A stretch of DNA of 64,000 nucleotides from a virus, in IMG/VR virus record IMGVR_UViG_3300020156_000448, positions 61,054 through 125,053 of that record, one strand, 5' to 3'. Under the pieces are notes generated by a model. That model did no database searches, had not been told where the DNA came from, and was given only the letters and a program-made list of their open reading frames with translations. Below, in pieces: positions 1 to 8,855 of this stretch. A program made the translations under genes and the position numbers. The first letter of the stretch is position 1; each line of letters starts with the position of its first letter.

Positions 1-361
1 TATAAGCGATGCAAGCTTCTAATCCCAACTTATCAGCAGTAGATACTGGCATAATCTGACCAAGGCTTGTAGTGCATGTTAATGCTTTAACTACCTTCCT
101 TGGGGGTTCACTGTACAGTGTTGCTTGTATAATGTGTCTAATATCATCGTAGCTTTCTGGAGGTCGCTCGTCAGCTAAATTGCTATCAAAAGCCACCTTA
201 ATGGCAGCTTCAACAACATCATAATTGTGCCCCTCGGTTAGCAATCTATGGGTAATTTGCTCAGCATTATAATCAACTTGTAGCTCTTTTACCTTAGCCA
301 CAACAGAGCGAACCATATCTTGCTTCCTTTTCGAGAGTACTTTCATTAATTGTTCGTACAT
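1..361 (-). CDS. hypothetical protein, C-terminus outside the window
   Basis: An open frame runs leftward from the ATG at 361 off the left edge, giving about 120 residues beginning MYEQLMKVLSKRKQDMVRS. The visible part is charged and mainly helical, with no signal peptide, membrane segment or metal motif. I do not recognise it. It is the last visible gene of the leftward block, 26 bases downstream of the zinc-ribbon gene ending at 388. No strong ribosome binding site is seen. The same-strand order and absence of stops support it as real, but the function is unknown. Confidence 0.6.
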   Translation of the reverse strand, partial: MYEQLMKVLSKRKQDMVRSVVAKVKELQVDYNAEQITHRLLTEGHNYDVVEAAIKVAFDSNLADERPPESYDDIRHIIQATLYSEPPRKVVKALTCTTSLGQIMPVSTADKLGLEACIAY

Positions 362-387
362 AGCAGTTTACGTCTTTAAGCTTCAGT

Positions 388-1317
388 TTAGTAAGCTTGG
401 GCACCAAGTCCTATAATCTGATCTTGATTCAACTGCGCCTCATATACAAACCCGCCTTTAGCTCTTCCAAGGCGATCTTGAGTAATACCCACAAGCAATC
501 CGTTTCTGTTCGCTTTAACAACTGTGCCTCTTACAGGCATTCCATCTGCTTCGTACCATTCGAGGTTGCTACCAATAGTGATATCCAAGCCTCTAGCATC
601 TTTATACGACAATTTAGATATATCTATGTAATCATCTTCTGTTTGCCATTCAATTGAGCAATTTTCATTACGAGCAAACTTAATTAAGGGATCATTTGGA
701 TTAACTGTTGCCACTGTGCCAATTCCGCCTTCAGGTGTCCACTCATACATGATGACATCATTTCTAGTAAAATTACCTGAAGCTGCAACTACAGCGTTCC
801 AGGCGCTTCCATCCTCTAGATTGCCTTTAAGGGACGCATATACAGTTCCCTTATTATGCCAAATTCCGCCCTCTTCGCTAAGGTTCATACCTTTGTTTTT
901 AATATATTCATATGTATTGGCAATGACATGCTGAAGCAATTCCTGAGAAACAAATCTGGAAGAACCACACTCGCAAGTAAATCCCTTTTGGAGATTTGCA
1001 CGCTTGTAGTTATCTCCGCAACCTGCGCATTCAAACAATTTATCATTCTTATCTTCGTGAGCGCGTTTAATTTCATCTGTTGCAGTTACGGCAGTGCCAC
1101 AATGATCGCATAGACCTTGACACTGATTAATTAAATAATCTTTAGTAAACATTTTACTGCAAGCTTCGCAAACGAAATCTGCATACTTAGACATCTCCGC
1201 TCTACTTTGCATCAAATTGGCTTCTCTGCGCTTATTAGCAAGCTTCTCGGTTAAGTCATTCAACCATGACCTGTCACCATCACGCTTATTTACAAGGCTA
1301 TAATCATGGTGTTCCAT
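388..1317 (-). CDS. zinc-ribbon protein of unknown function
   Basis: Protein of about 309 residues. The start at 1317 (MEHHDYSLVNK) is chosen because GGAGG lies 8 bases upstream; an upstream in-frame ATG at 1344 has no such site. The N-terminal third carries several CxxC pairs (CEAC, CDHC, CAGC, then CEC) that look like two or three treble-clef or zinc-ribbon units. The C-terminal two thirds (from about residue 130) is beta-rich without recognisable motif, including HNKGTVYASLKGNLEDG. Zinc binding is inferred from the cysteine spacing. It may be nucleic-acid binding, but nothing proves this. Confidence 0.65.
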   Translation of the reverse strand: MEHHDYSLVNKRDGDRSWLNDLTEKLANKRREANLMQSRAEMSKYADFVCEACSKMFTKDYLINQCQGLCDHCGTAVTATDEIKRAHEDKNDKLFECAGCGDNYKRANLQKGFTCECGSSRFVSQELLQHVIANTYEYIKNKGMNLSEEGGIWHNKGTVYASLKGNLEDGSAWNAVVAASGNFTRNDVIMYEWTPEGGIGTVATVNPNDPLIKFARNENCSIEWQTEDDYIDISKLSYKDARGLDITIGSNLEWYEADGMPVRGTVVKANRNGLLVGITQDRLGRAKGGFVYEAQLNQDQIIGLGAQAY

Positions 1318-1385
1318 AGATTTTTCCTCCAGGTTTTTATGCAATAAATCTTCAAATGATTTTTACTAAAGTCCTTTTATTAGTA

Positions 1386-1706
1386 TTAAAATTCATTATC
1401 ATACAATGCATTAGCTAAGTACTTATTTATAATCAACTTGGGCATTTCTGTTTCAATATGCCTTTTTATATTCTGTGAGAAGGTATAATTTCTAAGATCA
1501 GAGTTATATACACCGTCACAAAACAAAATATAGGAGTCATTTACCAAATCTTCAAAATAAGATTCGACTTCGAACTTTACCACATTAATCATAATTATCT
1601 TTTTAATGATTGGAAAATAATGATCCCACAGCTTATTAATCGCATTAGTATCATTATCTTCTTGAGCTAAATATACAAGATAATTAAGATTCTTCTGGGA
1701 AAGCAT
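1386..1706 (-). CDS. small sigma-70 region-2-like protein
   Basis: A 106-residue, wholly helical protein. Its first half (AINKLWDHYFPIIKKI, then EDLVNDSYILF) resembles the helices of sigma-70 region 2 and the related HTH_16-type proteins: a helix entering a multi-helix core, followed by an acidic D-D/E-L-V segment. No region 4 is present, so it could not recognise a -35 element by itself. It overlaps the end of the RuvC gene by 23 bases and is probably translationally coupled to it. It may be a truncated sigma, an anti-sigma partner or a remnant. Assignment rests on pattern only. Confidence 0.45.
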   Translation of the reverse strand: MLSQKNLNYLVYLAQEDNDTNAINKLWDHYFPIIKKIIMINVVKFEVESYFEDLVNDSYILFCDGVYNSDLRNYTFSQNIKRHIETEMPKLIINKYLANALYDNEF

Positions 1707-2211
1707 CCTTTACCACATCCTTAAGAGCTTGCAGGTCTATGGAGCCATATCTCTTTATTCCCCAAAATAATAAGCCTAGTGCATCGGCTTCATCTTCGCT
1801 CTCAATTTTCTTATTAAAATTAGTCTTTGCAGCCGCAATCATATCTTGCTTAGAAGCGCCACCATCTCCTGTTGCAGACAATTTAATTGTTGTTGGAGAT
1901 ATTCCCTGATATAAAATATTATTAACTGTACAGAATCGTTTTACAATCCCTTGAAGTTCACCTTGCACTATTAGTGCACGAGACTGGGTTTTACTTCCCT
2001 TACTTCGAGCGCATTCAAATAAAACCAGATCAATGCCTAGCTCCAGCATTTCGTTAAGGTTAGCTTCCATTCTAAGAAGGCGCATGTCCTTACTTTCATC
2101 TAATTTTATCTTACCGCAATCCCACGCTCCGCTTTTGACTTTCTTAGGACTAGCTGAATCCCAATATGCCCAACCCGTGGTCGATGCAACATCTAAACAT
2201 AGAAGCTTCAA
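1684..2211 (-). CDS. ruvC: RuvC-like Holliday junction resolvase
   Basis: About 175 residues, the usual RuvC size. The RNase H-like catalytic acids are all visible: D7 in CLDVASTTGWAYW, E66 in VLFECARS, and D140 and D143 in the EDEADALGLL motif. RuvC enzymes cut four-way junctions symmetrically; in phages they resolve recombination intermediates and branched DNA before packaging. I prefer the TTG start at 2211 because GAGGG sits 8 bases upstream and the protein then begins MKLLCLDVAS; a GTG at 2226 overlaps that Shine-Dalgarno sequence. The A+T-rich leader (2212-2279) contains a TATAAT word on this strand. Confidence 0.85.
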   Translation of the reverse strand: MKLLCLDVASTTGWAYWDSASPKKVKSGAWDCGKIKLDESKDMRLLRMEANLNEMLELGIDLVLFECARSKGSKTQSRALIVQGELQGIVKRFCTVNNILYQGISPTTIKLSATGDGGASKQDMIAAAKTNFNKKIESEDEADALGLLFWGIKRYGSIDLQALKDVVKDAFPEES

Positions 2212-2279
2212 TATAATATCCCTCACTAATAGTGTATATAGATATTATACTATATTTTTACTGCATTAGACCTATTTGA

Positions 2280-2567
2280 TTAATCTTCTGGCTCTTTAAC
2301 TCTGAGTGTCCATTTATAAATCGAGCCATAATCACAGGTATCGCATCCATGACTATGTTCTCTATCAGGCTCTTCAAAATCGGCAGTTTTAAATAACTGC
2401 GATAATGCAATAATTGTTTTTGTCTTAAGCGGACAATATTCATACATTCTTTGTGCAGATATTGTTACATAACCATTATCTCTAATAATTTTTAATTCGG
2501 TGGATTCAATGTCGTAACTATGTAAACCGTCAAAAATGATATTTTTTATTTGTTCGTCAGTAATCAT
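2280..2567 (-). CDS. hypothetical protein (95 aa)
   Basis: Small protein lying between the delta-subunit gene and ruvC. It contains one CDTC pair and a preceding HSHGCD cluster near residue 70, so it may bind a metal. The rest is a mixed alpha/beta sequence beginning MITDEQIKNIIFDGL. It shares the strand and the tight spacing of its neighbours (11 bases after the delta-subunit stop), and AGAAAGAAAT precedes the ATG. I do not recognise a family. Confidence 0.55.
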   Translation of the reverse strand: MITDEQIKNIIFDGLHSYDIESTELKIIRDNGYVTISAQRMYEYCPLKTKTIIALSQLFKTADFEEPDREHSHGCDTCDYGSIYKWTLRVKEPED

Positions 2568-2578
2568 CTTATTTCTTT

Positions 2579-3640
2579 CTAATTTAATAATAGAGAATGC
2601 TGTTGTTGACCATAAAACATAAACAAAAACTCAAGCAATAACTGATATCGGCGTTCATTGGAAAGATTTTCTTTTCTTCCTAAAAGCTGAGCGTCACCCA
2701 AAAACCTATACATTAAGACAAGTTGATCCATTTGCTTTGATCTAGCCACGTTGCACGCAATTTTTAACACAAAAGGGTGGGGTGGGGTGATTCCTTCCTG
2801 CCCATATTCAATTGCATCTTGCTTTATTGCATCTCTAATTGAAGTTGCGTCATGATATCCAATATCCATATACTTCTTCATTAAAATCCATGTTCTAGCC
2901 TTGATTAATAAATTATGAAATATTAACTCTGGATGGACTTCACGCTCTCGAATTAGAGCATTTAAAATTGTTAGACTTTTGTTGAAATTACCGTCCTCAA
3001 GAGAGGAGATGAAACTAAAAATAGAAACGTCAGAAACGTCAGGAATCAGAATTTCAACATCAGAAACTGAGATGGGTCTAGATACGGAATTATAACATAG
3101 CCTTAATTTTTCTAATTCTGAAACCAGTACGCCTATATTATATTTACAGCGTCTCAATAAAAAAGATACAACTATATTACTCTCAAACACAATCCCTAAA
3201 TTATTAATTCTGTCACCAACCCATGACTCGGCAAAATCGACAGCTTCTCCATTTAGTTTTCCATACTCATTTATTGGAGAAACACATTCTATAGATTGTC
3301 CTTCTTTATTGAAAGCCTTATAGAACTTCGTAGTTTTTTCAACTGAATCAGAACTAACTATAAAATATAGATTCTTATTTTTAGAGATGGTTTCAAGCGC
3401 TTTTACTATTAGTTCTTTTTGAGAAGAAGTAGGATTGGAAAGAAGCACAATCCTCTTTCCTCCCAATCCCATAGATCGAAATAAGTTGATTAATATTTCA
3501 TCTTCTATTTCTTTACCTTCAATTCTTCTCTTTACAAGATTGTTATCTCCAGATAAATTTTTAATTAAATCATCCTTACAAACTTGCATCAACAGCGGAT
3601 CGCCATGAACTAAAAAATAGTTTTTAGTTCCATGTTCCAT
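2579..3640 (-). CDS. holA: DNA polymerase III delta subunit-like clamp-loader protein
   Basis: About 353 residues, the length of bacterial HolA. The pattern fits delta: an N-terminal domain starting with a short strand and loop (NYFLVHGDPLLMQ) with no functional Walker A, a segment with VLLSNPTSSQKE and later NLYFIVSSDS, then a helical collar domain with the typical SIFSFISSLEDGNFNKSLT and HNLLIKARTWILM. Delta opens the sliding clamp as part of the clamp loader with the DnaX product (11422-12522) and the clamp (6609-7763). The ATG at 3640 is taken as start; a TTG at 3655 is in frame. It overlaps the thyX stop. A 10-bp hairpin lies in its first dozen codons. Confidence 0.75.
   Translation of the reverse strand: MEHGTKNYFLVHGDPLLMQVCKDDLIKNLSGDNNLVKRRIEGKEIEDEILINLFRSMGLGGKRIVLLSNPTSSQKELIVKALETISKNKNLYFIVSSDSVEKTTKFYKAFNKEGQSIECVSPINEYGKLNGEAVDFAESWVGDRINNLGIVFESNIVVSFLLRRCKYNIGVLVSELEKLRLCYNSVSRPISVSDVEILIPDVSDVSIFSFISSLEDGNFNKSLTILNALIREREVHPELIFHNLLIKARTWILMKKYMDIGYHDATSIRDAIKQDAIEYGQEGITPPHPFVLKIACNVARSKQMDQLVLMYRFLGDAQLLGRKENLSNERRYQLLLEFLFMFYGQQQHSLLLN
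3607..3630. repeat. 10-bp hairpin in the first codons of holA-like gene
   Basis: Perfect inverted repeat (GAACTAAAAA, four-base loop, TTTTTAGTTC), extended by three more pairs across a single-base bulge. It lies just inside the delta-subunit gene and overlaps the thyX end. Confidence 0.75.
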
Positions 3641-4460
3641 ATGGTTCAATACCAACCTCTACTAACTTGCGGTGCTGAATCCAGCCACCTGAAAAGTTTC
3701 CTGATTTCGTATCTTCAGTATAAGCCATTGCTTGATGCTCAAATGGTGAAGCATGCTGGGGTTCACTAGCCATAAGGCGCTTGCAGATATTTAAGTCTTG
3801 TTCCCATTTAGAGCGTTGTCCGTCATGATAATAATAAGATACTCTAGCACATCTACCAGCACTGATTCTCACTTTCTCAATCACTTCTAATTCTTCTTCA
3901 TCAGGCAAAATGTAAGGAATATGCCACTCTCCAGGATGAAGCACCTGAGGAACACTTTGATCATACAAGATATGCATTTTACGAGCAATATCACTTATCT
4001 CTGGCTGTGCATCAGCATGATCTCTTAGCTTAAAAAAGTTTTCAAAATCAGTAGCAGTTACTACGACATTAGCTGCAAGCCAAGGTTCGATCAATCTATT
4101 GCATACTTGTTTATGCAATCCAATTTTCTCTAAAGTCCAATGACTTAAACATACTGCCCTAGAGGTTAGTTTCCAGATAAGCTTTGCAATAATTAAGTGG
4201 ATTCCACTCAACTCTTCTTGCGCCTGCATACCCTTTTGGTTCTTACCCCAATGAACAGGCATAAAAGGCGTTTTAAGCACCATTTCTCGCATCTTCTTAG
4301 CTGGAACGGCTCTAGAGCTTGCTGCGTTTCTAGAAAACTGTCTATGCGTATTCCATTCAGCAAGTAAAAGCTTCCAAAGACTCACCTGAAAGGTGGTGAT
4401 TCTTTTGCCAGTGACTGAATTAATTGAGTCACAAATAATTTTAACGTCATCAAAATCCAA
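3624..4460 (-). CDS. thyX: FAD-dependent thymidylate synthase ThyX
   Basis: Makes dTMP from dUMP with methylene-tetrahydrofolate, NADPH and FAD. The ThyX signature is present in a divergent form at residues 38-50 (THRQFSRNAASSR, compared with the usual RHRxxSxNExSxR). Downstream regions with AGRCARVSY and HASPFEHQA are typical of the family's nucleotide-binding face. Length of 278 is normal for phage ThyX. The start is TTG at 4460 with GGAG nine bases upstream. A TTGTATACAT palindrome lies 18 bases before the start and a near-perfect 22-base palindrome (4412-4433) lies in its first 16 codons. It works with NrdJ, dCMP deaminase and dNMP kinase in this window. Confidence 0.9.
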   Translation of the reverse strand: MDFDDVKIICDSINSVTGKRITTFQVSLWKLLLAEWNTHRQFSRNAASSRAVPAKKMREMVLKTPFMPVHWGKNQKGMQAQEELSGIHLIIAKLIWKLTSRAVCLSHWTLEKIGLHKQVCNRLIEPWLAANVVVTATDFENFFKLRDHADAQPEISDIARKMHILYDQSVPQVLHPGEWHIPYILPDEEELEVIEKVRISAGRCARVSYYYHDGQRSKWEQDLNICKRLMASEPQHASPFEHQAMAYTEDTKSGNFSGGWIQHRKLVEVGIEPYGTWN

Positions 4461-4477
4461 ACTAATATTCTCCTATC

Positions 4478-4487
4478 TTGTATACAT
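4478..4487 (-). promoter_or_regulatory. TTGTATACAT motif before thyX
   Basis: The 10-mer lies 18 bases upstream of the thyX TTG start, directly before its ribosome binding site. Identical copies occur before the nrdJ unit and twice before the small Cys-rich gene. Confidence 0.35.
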
Positions 4488-4496
4488 GTATATAAC

Positions 4497-6605
4497 TTAT
4501 TTATTTGACATATCTTGCTTGAAGTCTTTTATTAAATTCAAAAAGCAATCACCATAGCTAGGCTCTTTGTCATAATCATCGCCTTCGTGATTTGTAATAT
4601 ATGGTTCAATTTGAGAATCCTCGTACCATTCATTATAACTTGTTACGAGAAGAACCTTTTGGTTTCCATAAAAGAATTGTTTTGCCCATTGGTAGTAAGA
4701 TTTAAAAAATTCACCATCTTCAGCGGCTATAGGATAATGATTTTTAATGCTGCGGACAGCCGAATCATCATACCTCGGCATAATCGTAGGAGCTACAAGA
4801 GTCGCCGCATCTTTTGCCAATTGCAGAAAGTCTCTATATGGAGTATTTATAAATTCTAAATAGTTTTTACCAGTATAGAAATTATTTTCACAAACATCTC
4901 CAGGAATATACATATTATATCCATATATTGCATCTAGATTTAAAAGCCTGTTTAAGGCATTGGGTTTTTTGTCCCACCATATTTCATCTCCAAATATATA
5001 TAAATCTGGTATTCCTGATTCTGCCGCTAGTTTTCTAATCGATACAACTTCTTCTAAGCTTCCTTGGATTGCCCTTGATGCATAGAAAAATATCACAGGC
5101 TTCTCATCCATCCTAAACCATATGCTATCTCCCAAGAGAGGAGATAAAAATCTAAAGGCTTTCTTAAAATGTTCATAGAAATTATTATTAACGTTTACGG
5201 GATCGCCAAATACGTTTGTAAGTTCATAATGAACGCAAATTTTAAAATCTTTTTTCTTGGCGGCAGCAGCCATGACACTTAAAAAGTAATTACTGTATTC
5301 TGAACCATCATATGATACAATAAAGAAGTTAATTCCAGAACTAGAAGCCTGATCAATATGAGCTTCAATCGTGCGCTCATCAAGACTGCGATACCAACCT
5401 AATTCTGGACTCCCTCCATACTTCTTATACCTTGCACACGAAGCTCTCCAATCATTTTCCTTATACCAGCCGTAGTAAAAAGCGCCAACAAGATTCCCTG
5501 TTGGCGCTTCACTAAAATCTTCACGTACTCGTCTGGTTCGATAGAGATATTTTACTTTAACGCTTCGTTGCAAGGCGTCATTAAATACGCCTAAATGATT
5601 TTGTAGTACATTAATTCCATTTATATGCACACCATATACATCTATGTGAATTCTGTCAAAAGTAGAAGATTTAAAATGGGATAGTGGAATTTCACTCCAA
5701 CTATTAGTTTCACGCATATGAATACCAATGTGATAACTATTTTTGTTAGATATATGCATCACAGGTTCGTTATGTTCGTTTAGAAGATATACTATTGGAT
5801 CATCATGAGAAGTGTCCACAGTCTCATAAGCGAATCCAGAAAACATATCAACTTCTTTATATGAGTTTTCCACTGGCAACTTGTATCCTTCCATGCCTCC
5901 CACATCTGCATGAGTTACTTTTAAATTCATTAACCCATACAACTTAAAACCTTTATCTCTTGCCGATTGAGAGAAAGCTATTCCATCTGGAATGTCTTCA
6001 TCAGCTTCAAAATAATTACATCCTGCTTCGATTACTTCTCGCTTACAAAAGAAAGCTCCATCAACACAAGAAAGCTCTAAGATAGAATCATTTGGATTTT
6101 TTTCAGCAAGCTCTTTGAAATTCAAACCTTCATGTCCGCTGGTGAGGTCATATAGAACATCATTTGGAAGATAGGTAGGTGCCATCATAATATGCTTATC
6201 ATGAGATAAAGCAACATTAATGAAATCTTGTGGAATTTCAGTAAAATCACTATCTATAATCCAATAGTAATCTTCGTAGCCGTAATGATTACTCATTACA
6301 TGCTGGCGCAACGTCTTAAACGCTTTGCATCTCTCTGCCTGAACCTCTGGAATATGGCGCTTCTCATGAAGAAGGTGAAAGCCGATGTCTTTCTTTTCAA
6401 ATACAACTCGCTTATATCCCTTGAGAGAAGGTAATATATCTGAGACAATATACTCATATGATCCATCAACGCTATCGTTTTCCAATATGGATAAAGATAT
6501 TAATTGTCTTGGATAGTCAAGTTTATTAATTTGATCAAATAAATTACGAAGATATTTTTTGGTATTCTTTACCTGAACACAAATAAATACTGTTTTGCCC
6601 GACAT
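4497..6605 (-). CDS. glycosyltransferase fused to a GH99/WbsX-like glycan domain
   Basis: A 702-residue protein with three parts. Residues 1-235 look like a GT-A glycosyltransferase of the Anp1/mannosyltransferase type, with LSILENDSVDGSY and a DSD motif (WIIDSDFTEIP). Residues about 240-360 are a beta-rich linker domain. Residues about 370-690 match GH99-like/WbsX proteins from O-antigen clusters: GAFYYGWYKEND at the start, HIDQASSSGINFFIVSYDG, and the end signature YNEWYEDSQIEP. Such WbsX domains accompany surface polysaccharide synthesis, and related GH99 enzymes cut internal mannose links. The phage may build or trim a glycan. It sits between thyX and dnaN, far from the main glycan cluster. 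An 11-bp terminator-like hairpin (5480-5509) lies exactly at the linker/GH99 junction. Confidence 0.75.
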   Translation of the reverse strand: MSGKTVFICVQVKNTKKYLRNLFDQINKLDYPRQLISLSILENDSVDGSYEYIVSDILPSLKGYKRVVFEKKDIGFHLLHEKRHIPEVQAERCKAFKTLRQHVMSNHYGYEDYYWIIDSDFTEIPQDFINVALSHDKHIMMAPTYLPNDVLYDLTSGHEGLNFKELAEKNPNDSILELSCVDGAFFCKREVIEAGCNYFEADEDIPDGIAFSQSARDKGFKLYGLMNLKVTHADVGGMEGYKLPVENSYKEVDMFSGFAYETVDTSHDDPIVYLLNEHNEPVMHISNKNSYHIGIHMRETNSWSEIPLSHFKSSTFDRIHIDVYGVHINGINVLQNHLGVFNDALQRSVKVKYLYRTRRVREDFSEAPTGNLVGAFYYGWYKENDWRASCARYKKYGGSPELGWYRSLDERTIEAHIDQASSSGINFFIVSYDGSEYSNYFLSVMAAAAKKKDFKICVHYELTNVFGDPVNVNNNFYEHFKKAFRFLSPLLGDSIWFRMDEKPVIFFYASRAIQGSLEEVVSIRKLAAESGIPDLYIFGDEIWWDKKPNALNRLLNLDAIYGYNMYIPGDVCENNFYTGKNYLEFINTPYRDFLQLAKDAATLVAPTIMPRYDDSAVRSIKNHYPIAAEDGEFFKSYYQWAKQFFYGNQKVLLVTSYNEWYEDSQIEPYITNHEGDDYDKEPSYGDCFLNLIKDFKQDMSNK
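5480..5509. repeat. 11-bp inverted repeat at a domain junction
   Basis: AAGCGCCAACA and TGTTGGCGCTT with eight-base loop. Read on the gene strand it is followed by a T run, so it looks like an intrinsic terminator inside the coding sequence. Confidence 0.8.
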
Positions 6606-6608
6606 TTA

Positions 6609-7763
6609 CTAAGCCTCGCTTAAAAGTCCTACTAAACTGGCGAATGAATTATCCATAATGATTTTAAGAGGAGCTTCGCCATTTAAATCAAAGAATATTT
6701 CTACGTCTTCGCCTTCAACATTGTTTAACACATCAAGAATATATTGGGTATTAGTAGCAAAACTAGCTGTTCCGTTTATGCTCGCTGGAATCATCTCGTC
6801 GCCGCCTCCAACTGCTCCATAATCACCGAAACGAGCATCTGATCCAAGAGAAAGAGTTTGTTCATCTCCATTGAAAATCCATGAAGAAACAGGGGAAGAG
6901 TTCATGGTATTCTTTAGTGCAGATACAAGATCATCTTTGTTGACTGTAGCTCCGTTTGCGTACTCTCTATTGATATTAGTTTTCCAGTCAGGATAATTGG
7001 CAGCTAACTGGCGAGAATAAAACTTCATCATGGACTGCTTTACCATAATAATTTTTCCATCAGTAGCTATTTCTAAAGGGTTAATATCATCAAGCAGAGA
7101 TATCATTTCTTTTGCCCAAGCATTAAAGAAATAAAATACTCCATCTCCTTCCAAATAGCCAGGGGTGCCAATAGTGAAAGCAATTCTCTCTTCGTCACTT
7201 CCTACAGCGCATAATTCTCCATTAAAAGATTCAATTTTAATATTAGTTAACTCTAACTGATCTTGTTGCTTATAGGTAGCAAACTCGGTTTTCTTAATTA
7301 CCTTTTTAAAAAAAGAAGGCTCCATCTTTACGACTTTAATTTCATCGGAGAATCTAAAATCCCCCATTAAGAAACCCTCTACATTACTGCAAGGAACCCA
7401 ATAAGAAAGCTTCCTGCCATTACCTTTAGCAGCCTCAAGAACAAAGCGCTGGCTTATCAATTCCCCTTGTTGCTTCTCTTCAGCAAGAGAAACTTCAATG
7501 TTGGTATCGGGATAGCCTTTTATAAGATCAACCAGCTTTTGTCCCAAAACGCAACAAGAACCATTTTCCTCAATGGTAAGATAATTACCTATAGGTATAG
7601 TATAGTCTATCTTAATGTTCATATCGGTTGCTACCATGCGAAGACCTTCTGCGGTAGCTTCATGATAGATAAACCTGTAAATGCTATCTTCAGTACGGTG
7701 GAGTGCTCGACGCATTTTGTCGAGCACTCCACTATATACTGACTTATCAATGATAAACCGCAT
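6609..7763 (-). CDS. dnaN: DNA polymerase III beta sliding clamp
   Basis: A 384-residue clamp close to the bacterial size. Three similar domains can be followed: MRFIIDKSVYSGVLDKMRRAL at the start, RFVLEAAKGN in domain 1, FSDEIKVVKMEPSFFKKVI opening domain 2, the MKFYSRQLAANYPDW strand-turn, and SLLSEA at the end. The clamp rings DNA and tethers the polymerase. The ATG at 7763 overlaps the upstream stop as TAATG. Codons 11-22 contain a perfect 14-bp inverted repeat although the encoded residues align normally with the family, so the repeat is not an inserted peptide. Partners in the window are HolA, DnaX and the split DnaE. Confidence 0.9.
   Translation of the reverse strand: MRFIIDKSVYSGVLDKMRRALHRTEDSIYRFIYHEATAEGLRMVATDMNIKIDYTIPIGNYLTIEENGSCCVLGQKLVDLIKGYPDTNIEVSLAEEKQQGELISQRFVLEAAKGNGRKLSYWVPCSNVEGFLMGDFRFSDEIKVVKMEPSFFKKVIKKTEFATYKQQDQLELTNIKIESFNGELCAVGSDEERIAFTIGTPGYLEGDGVFYFFNAWAKEMISLLDDINPLEIATDGKIIMVKQSMMKFYSRQLAANYPDWKTNINREYANGATVNKDDLVSALKNTMNSSPVSSWIFNGDEQTLSLGSDARFGDYGAVGGGDEMIPASINGTASFATNTQYILDVLNNVEGEDVEIFFDLNGEAPLKIIMDNSFASLVGLLSEA
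7698..7732. repeat. 14-bp perfect inverted repeat in dnaN codons 11-22
   Basis: GTGGAGTGCTCGAC (7698-7711), seven-base loop, GTCGAGCACTCCAC (7719-7732). Confidence 0.9.
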
Positions 7764-8248
7764 TACTCACCCACATCAATTTGAACACTTGCCATCTGGA
7801 AAACGTTCGTTAAGTATTCAATTCTATCCTCTACTGCACTAATGGTCTCATTAAGAACAGAGGGATCAAAGTTTGGTTCTATTTCAACATCATTAATAGG
7901 CTCATTGCTAAAAGAATCGTAATAATCATTTCGAACCCTCTTGAGGCGCGAAATAAAAGCAATATTAGCATCTAGCGTAAGCTTAACTTCTTTTAATGTT
8001 ACTCTCTTAGCTTCACCATCGTTAGCATCTTCAATATCTACAAGGTTGGACAATAAGGCTCGCTCAGCAAGAACGAGTAAATCTGTCTTTTCTTTTGAAA
8101 GTTCTAAATACTCACCCTGTAAATCCTCAAAGCTAATTTCTGGATTGCTTCCCTTAGCTACAAACGCCAGTTTGTCTGCGACATAGGTATTATCTGCTAT
8201 TTTATCTTCTATATTTTGCAGTCTAATATAAAGTTGATTTAAAGTCAT
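7763..8248 (-). CDS. coiled-coil protein, possibly DIP1984-like
   Basis: About 161 residues, strongly helical with heptad-like spacing (LYIRLQNIEDKIADN, SFEDLQGEYLELSKEKTDL). The order of helices and the ends TLKEVKLTLDANIAFISRL and VEDRIEYLTNVFQMASV recall small bacterial DIP1984-family proteins, but this is a weak pattern match. The ATG at 8248 is preferred over an in-frame TTG at 8263, which lies inside the clpP stop region. It sits between dnaN and clpP and overlaps dnaN by one base. Function unknown. Confidence 0.5.
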   Translation of the reverse strand: MTLNQLYIRLQNIEDKIADNTYVADKLAFVAKGSNPEISFEDLQGEYLELSKEKTDLLVLAERALLSNLVDIEDANDGEAKRVTLKEVKLTLDANIAFISRLKRVRNDYYDSFSNEPINDVEIEPNFDPSVLNETISAVEDRIEYLTNVFQMASVQIDVGE

Positions 8249-8249
8249 T

Positions 8250-8843
8250 TTACTGTTCACCAATTTTTGTAATTTGTTTATCGATGAGCTTGTATTCTAC
8301 GGCGTCCAAACTACTTAACCAATAATCTCTTTCACAGTCGGCATGAATTTTTTCATAAGGCTGACCGCTGTGATGAGACATAATCTGATAAAGACGTTCT
8401 TTAAGTCTAAGCATTTCTTTCAAATCAATTTCTGCATCTGTGGCAACGCCTCTAAAGCCGCCGCGAGGCTGATGGATCATAATTCTGCTGTTCGGCATTC
8501 CGAACCTTTTGCCAGCAGCACCAGCCGATAGCAATACCGCAGCCATAGAAGCAGCCTGACCGATACATACAGTAGATACATCTGATTTAATAGCCTGCAT
8601 TACATCATAAATAGCAAGACCTGCGGTAATCACACCACCTGGACTATTAATGTATAGATAAATATCTTTTCCTGGAGCATCTGCATCTAAGAAAAGCAAC
8701 TGTGCTACAATAGAATTTGCTAGATGATCATCGATAGGATCGCTTAACATAATGATTCTATCTTTTAAAAGTCTGCTATAAATGTCATAGCTACGCTCAG
8801 AGCGTTCAGTTTTTTCAATTACGAAAGGAATTGCGTTTCTCAC
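8250..8843 (-). CDS. clpP: ClpP serine protease
   Basis: The proteolytic chamber of a Clp machine. The 197-residue length and motifs are those of active ClpP: S99 in [12 protein letters not shown]124 in MIHQPRGG and D173 in CERDYWLSS form the complete triad, and [16 protein letters not shown] is the oligomer core. There is no long propeptide. The start is GTG at 8843, with GTGGGAT as a weak ribosome binding site. The partner unfoldase is the ClpC-like protein at 13823-16345, whose VGL loop can dock on ClpP, and an McsA-like adaptor is at 25982-26683. Phage ClpP homologues are also known as capsid maturation proteases, but no capsid genes are nearby, so a regulatory Clp role is more likely. 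Confidence 0.92.
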   Translation of the reverse strand: MRNAIPFVIEKTERSERSYDIYSRLLKDRIIMLSDPIDDHLANSIVAQLLFLDADAPGKDIYLYINSPGGVITAGLAIYDVMQAIKSDVSTVCIGQAASMAAVLLSAGAAGKRFGMPNSRIMIHQPRGGFRGVATDAEIDLKEMLRLKERLYQIMSHHSGQPYEKIHADCERDYWLSSLDAVEYKLIDKQITKIGEQ

Positions 8844-8855
8844 TATATCCCACTT

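Noticed and set aside
2750-2800. GGGTGGGGTGGGGTG repeat as a possible G-quadruplex
   Set aside because: Lies inside the delta-subunit gene and encodes a plain TPPHPF segment; three runs of G only on one strand, too weak to claim.
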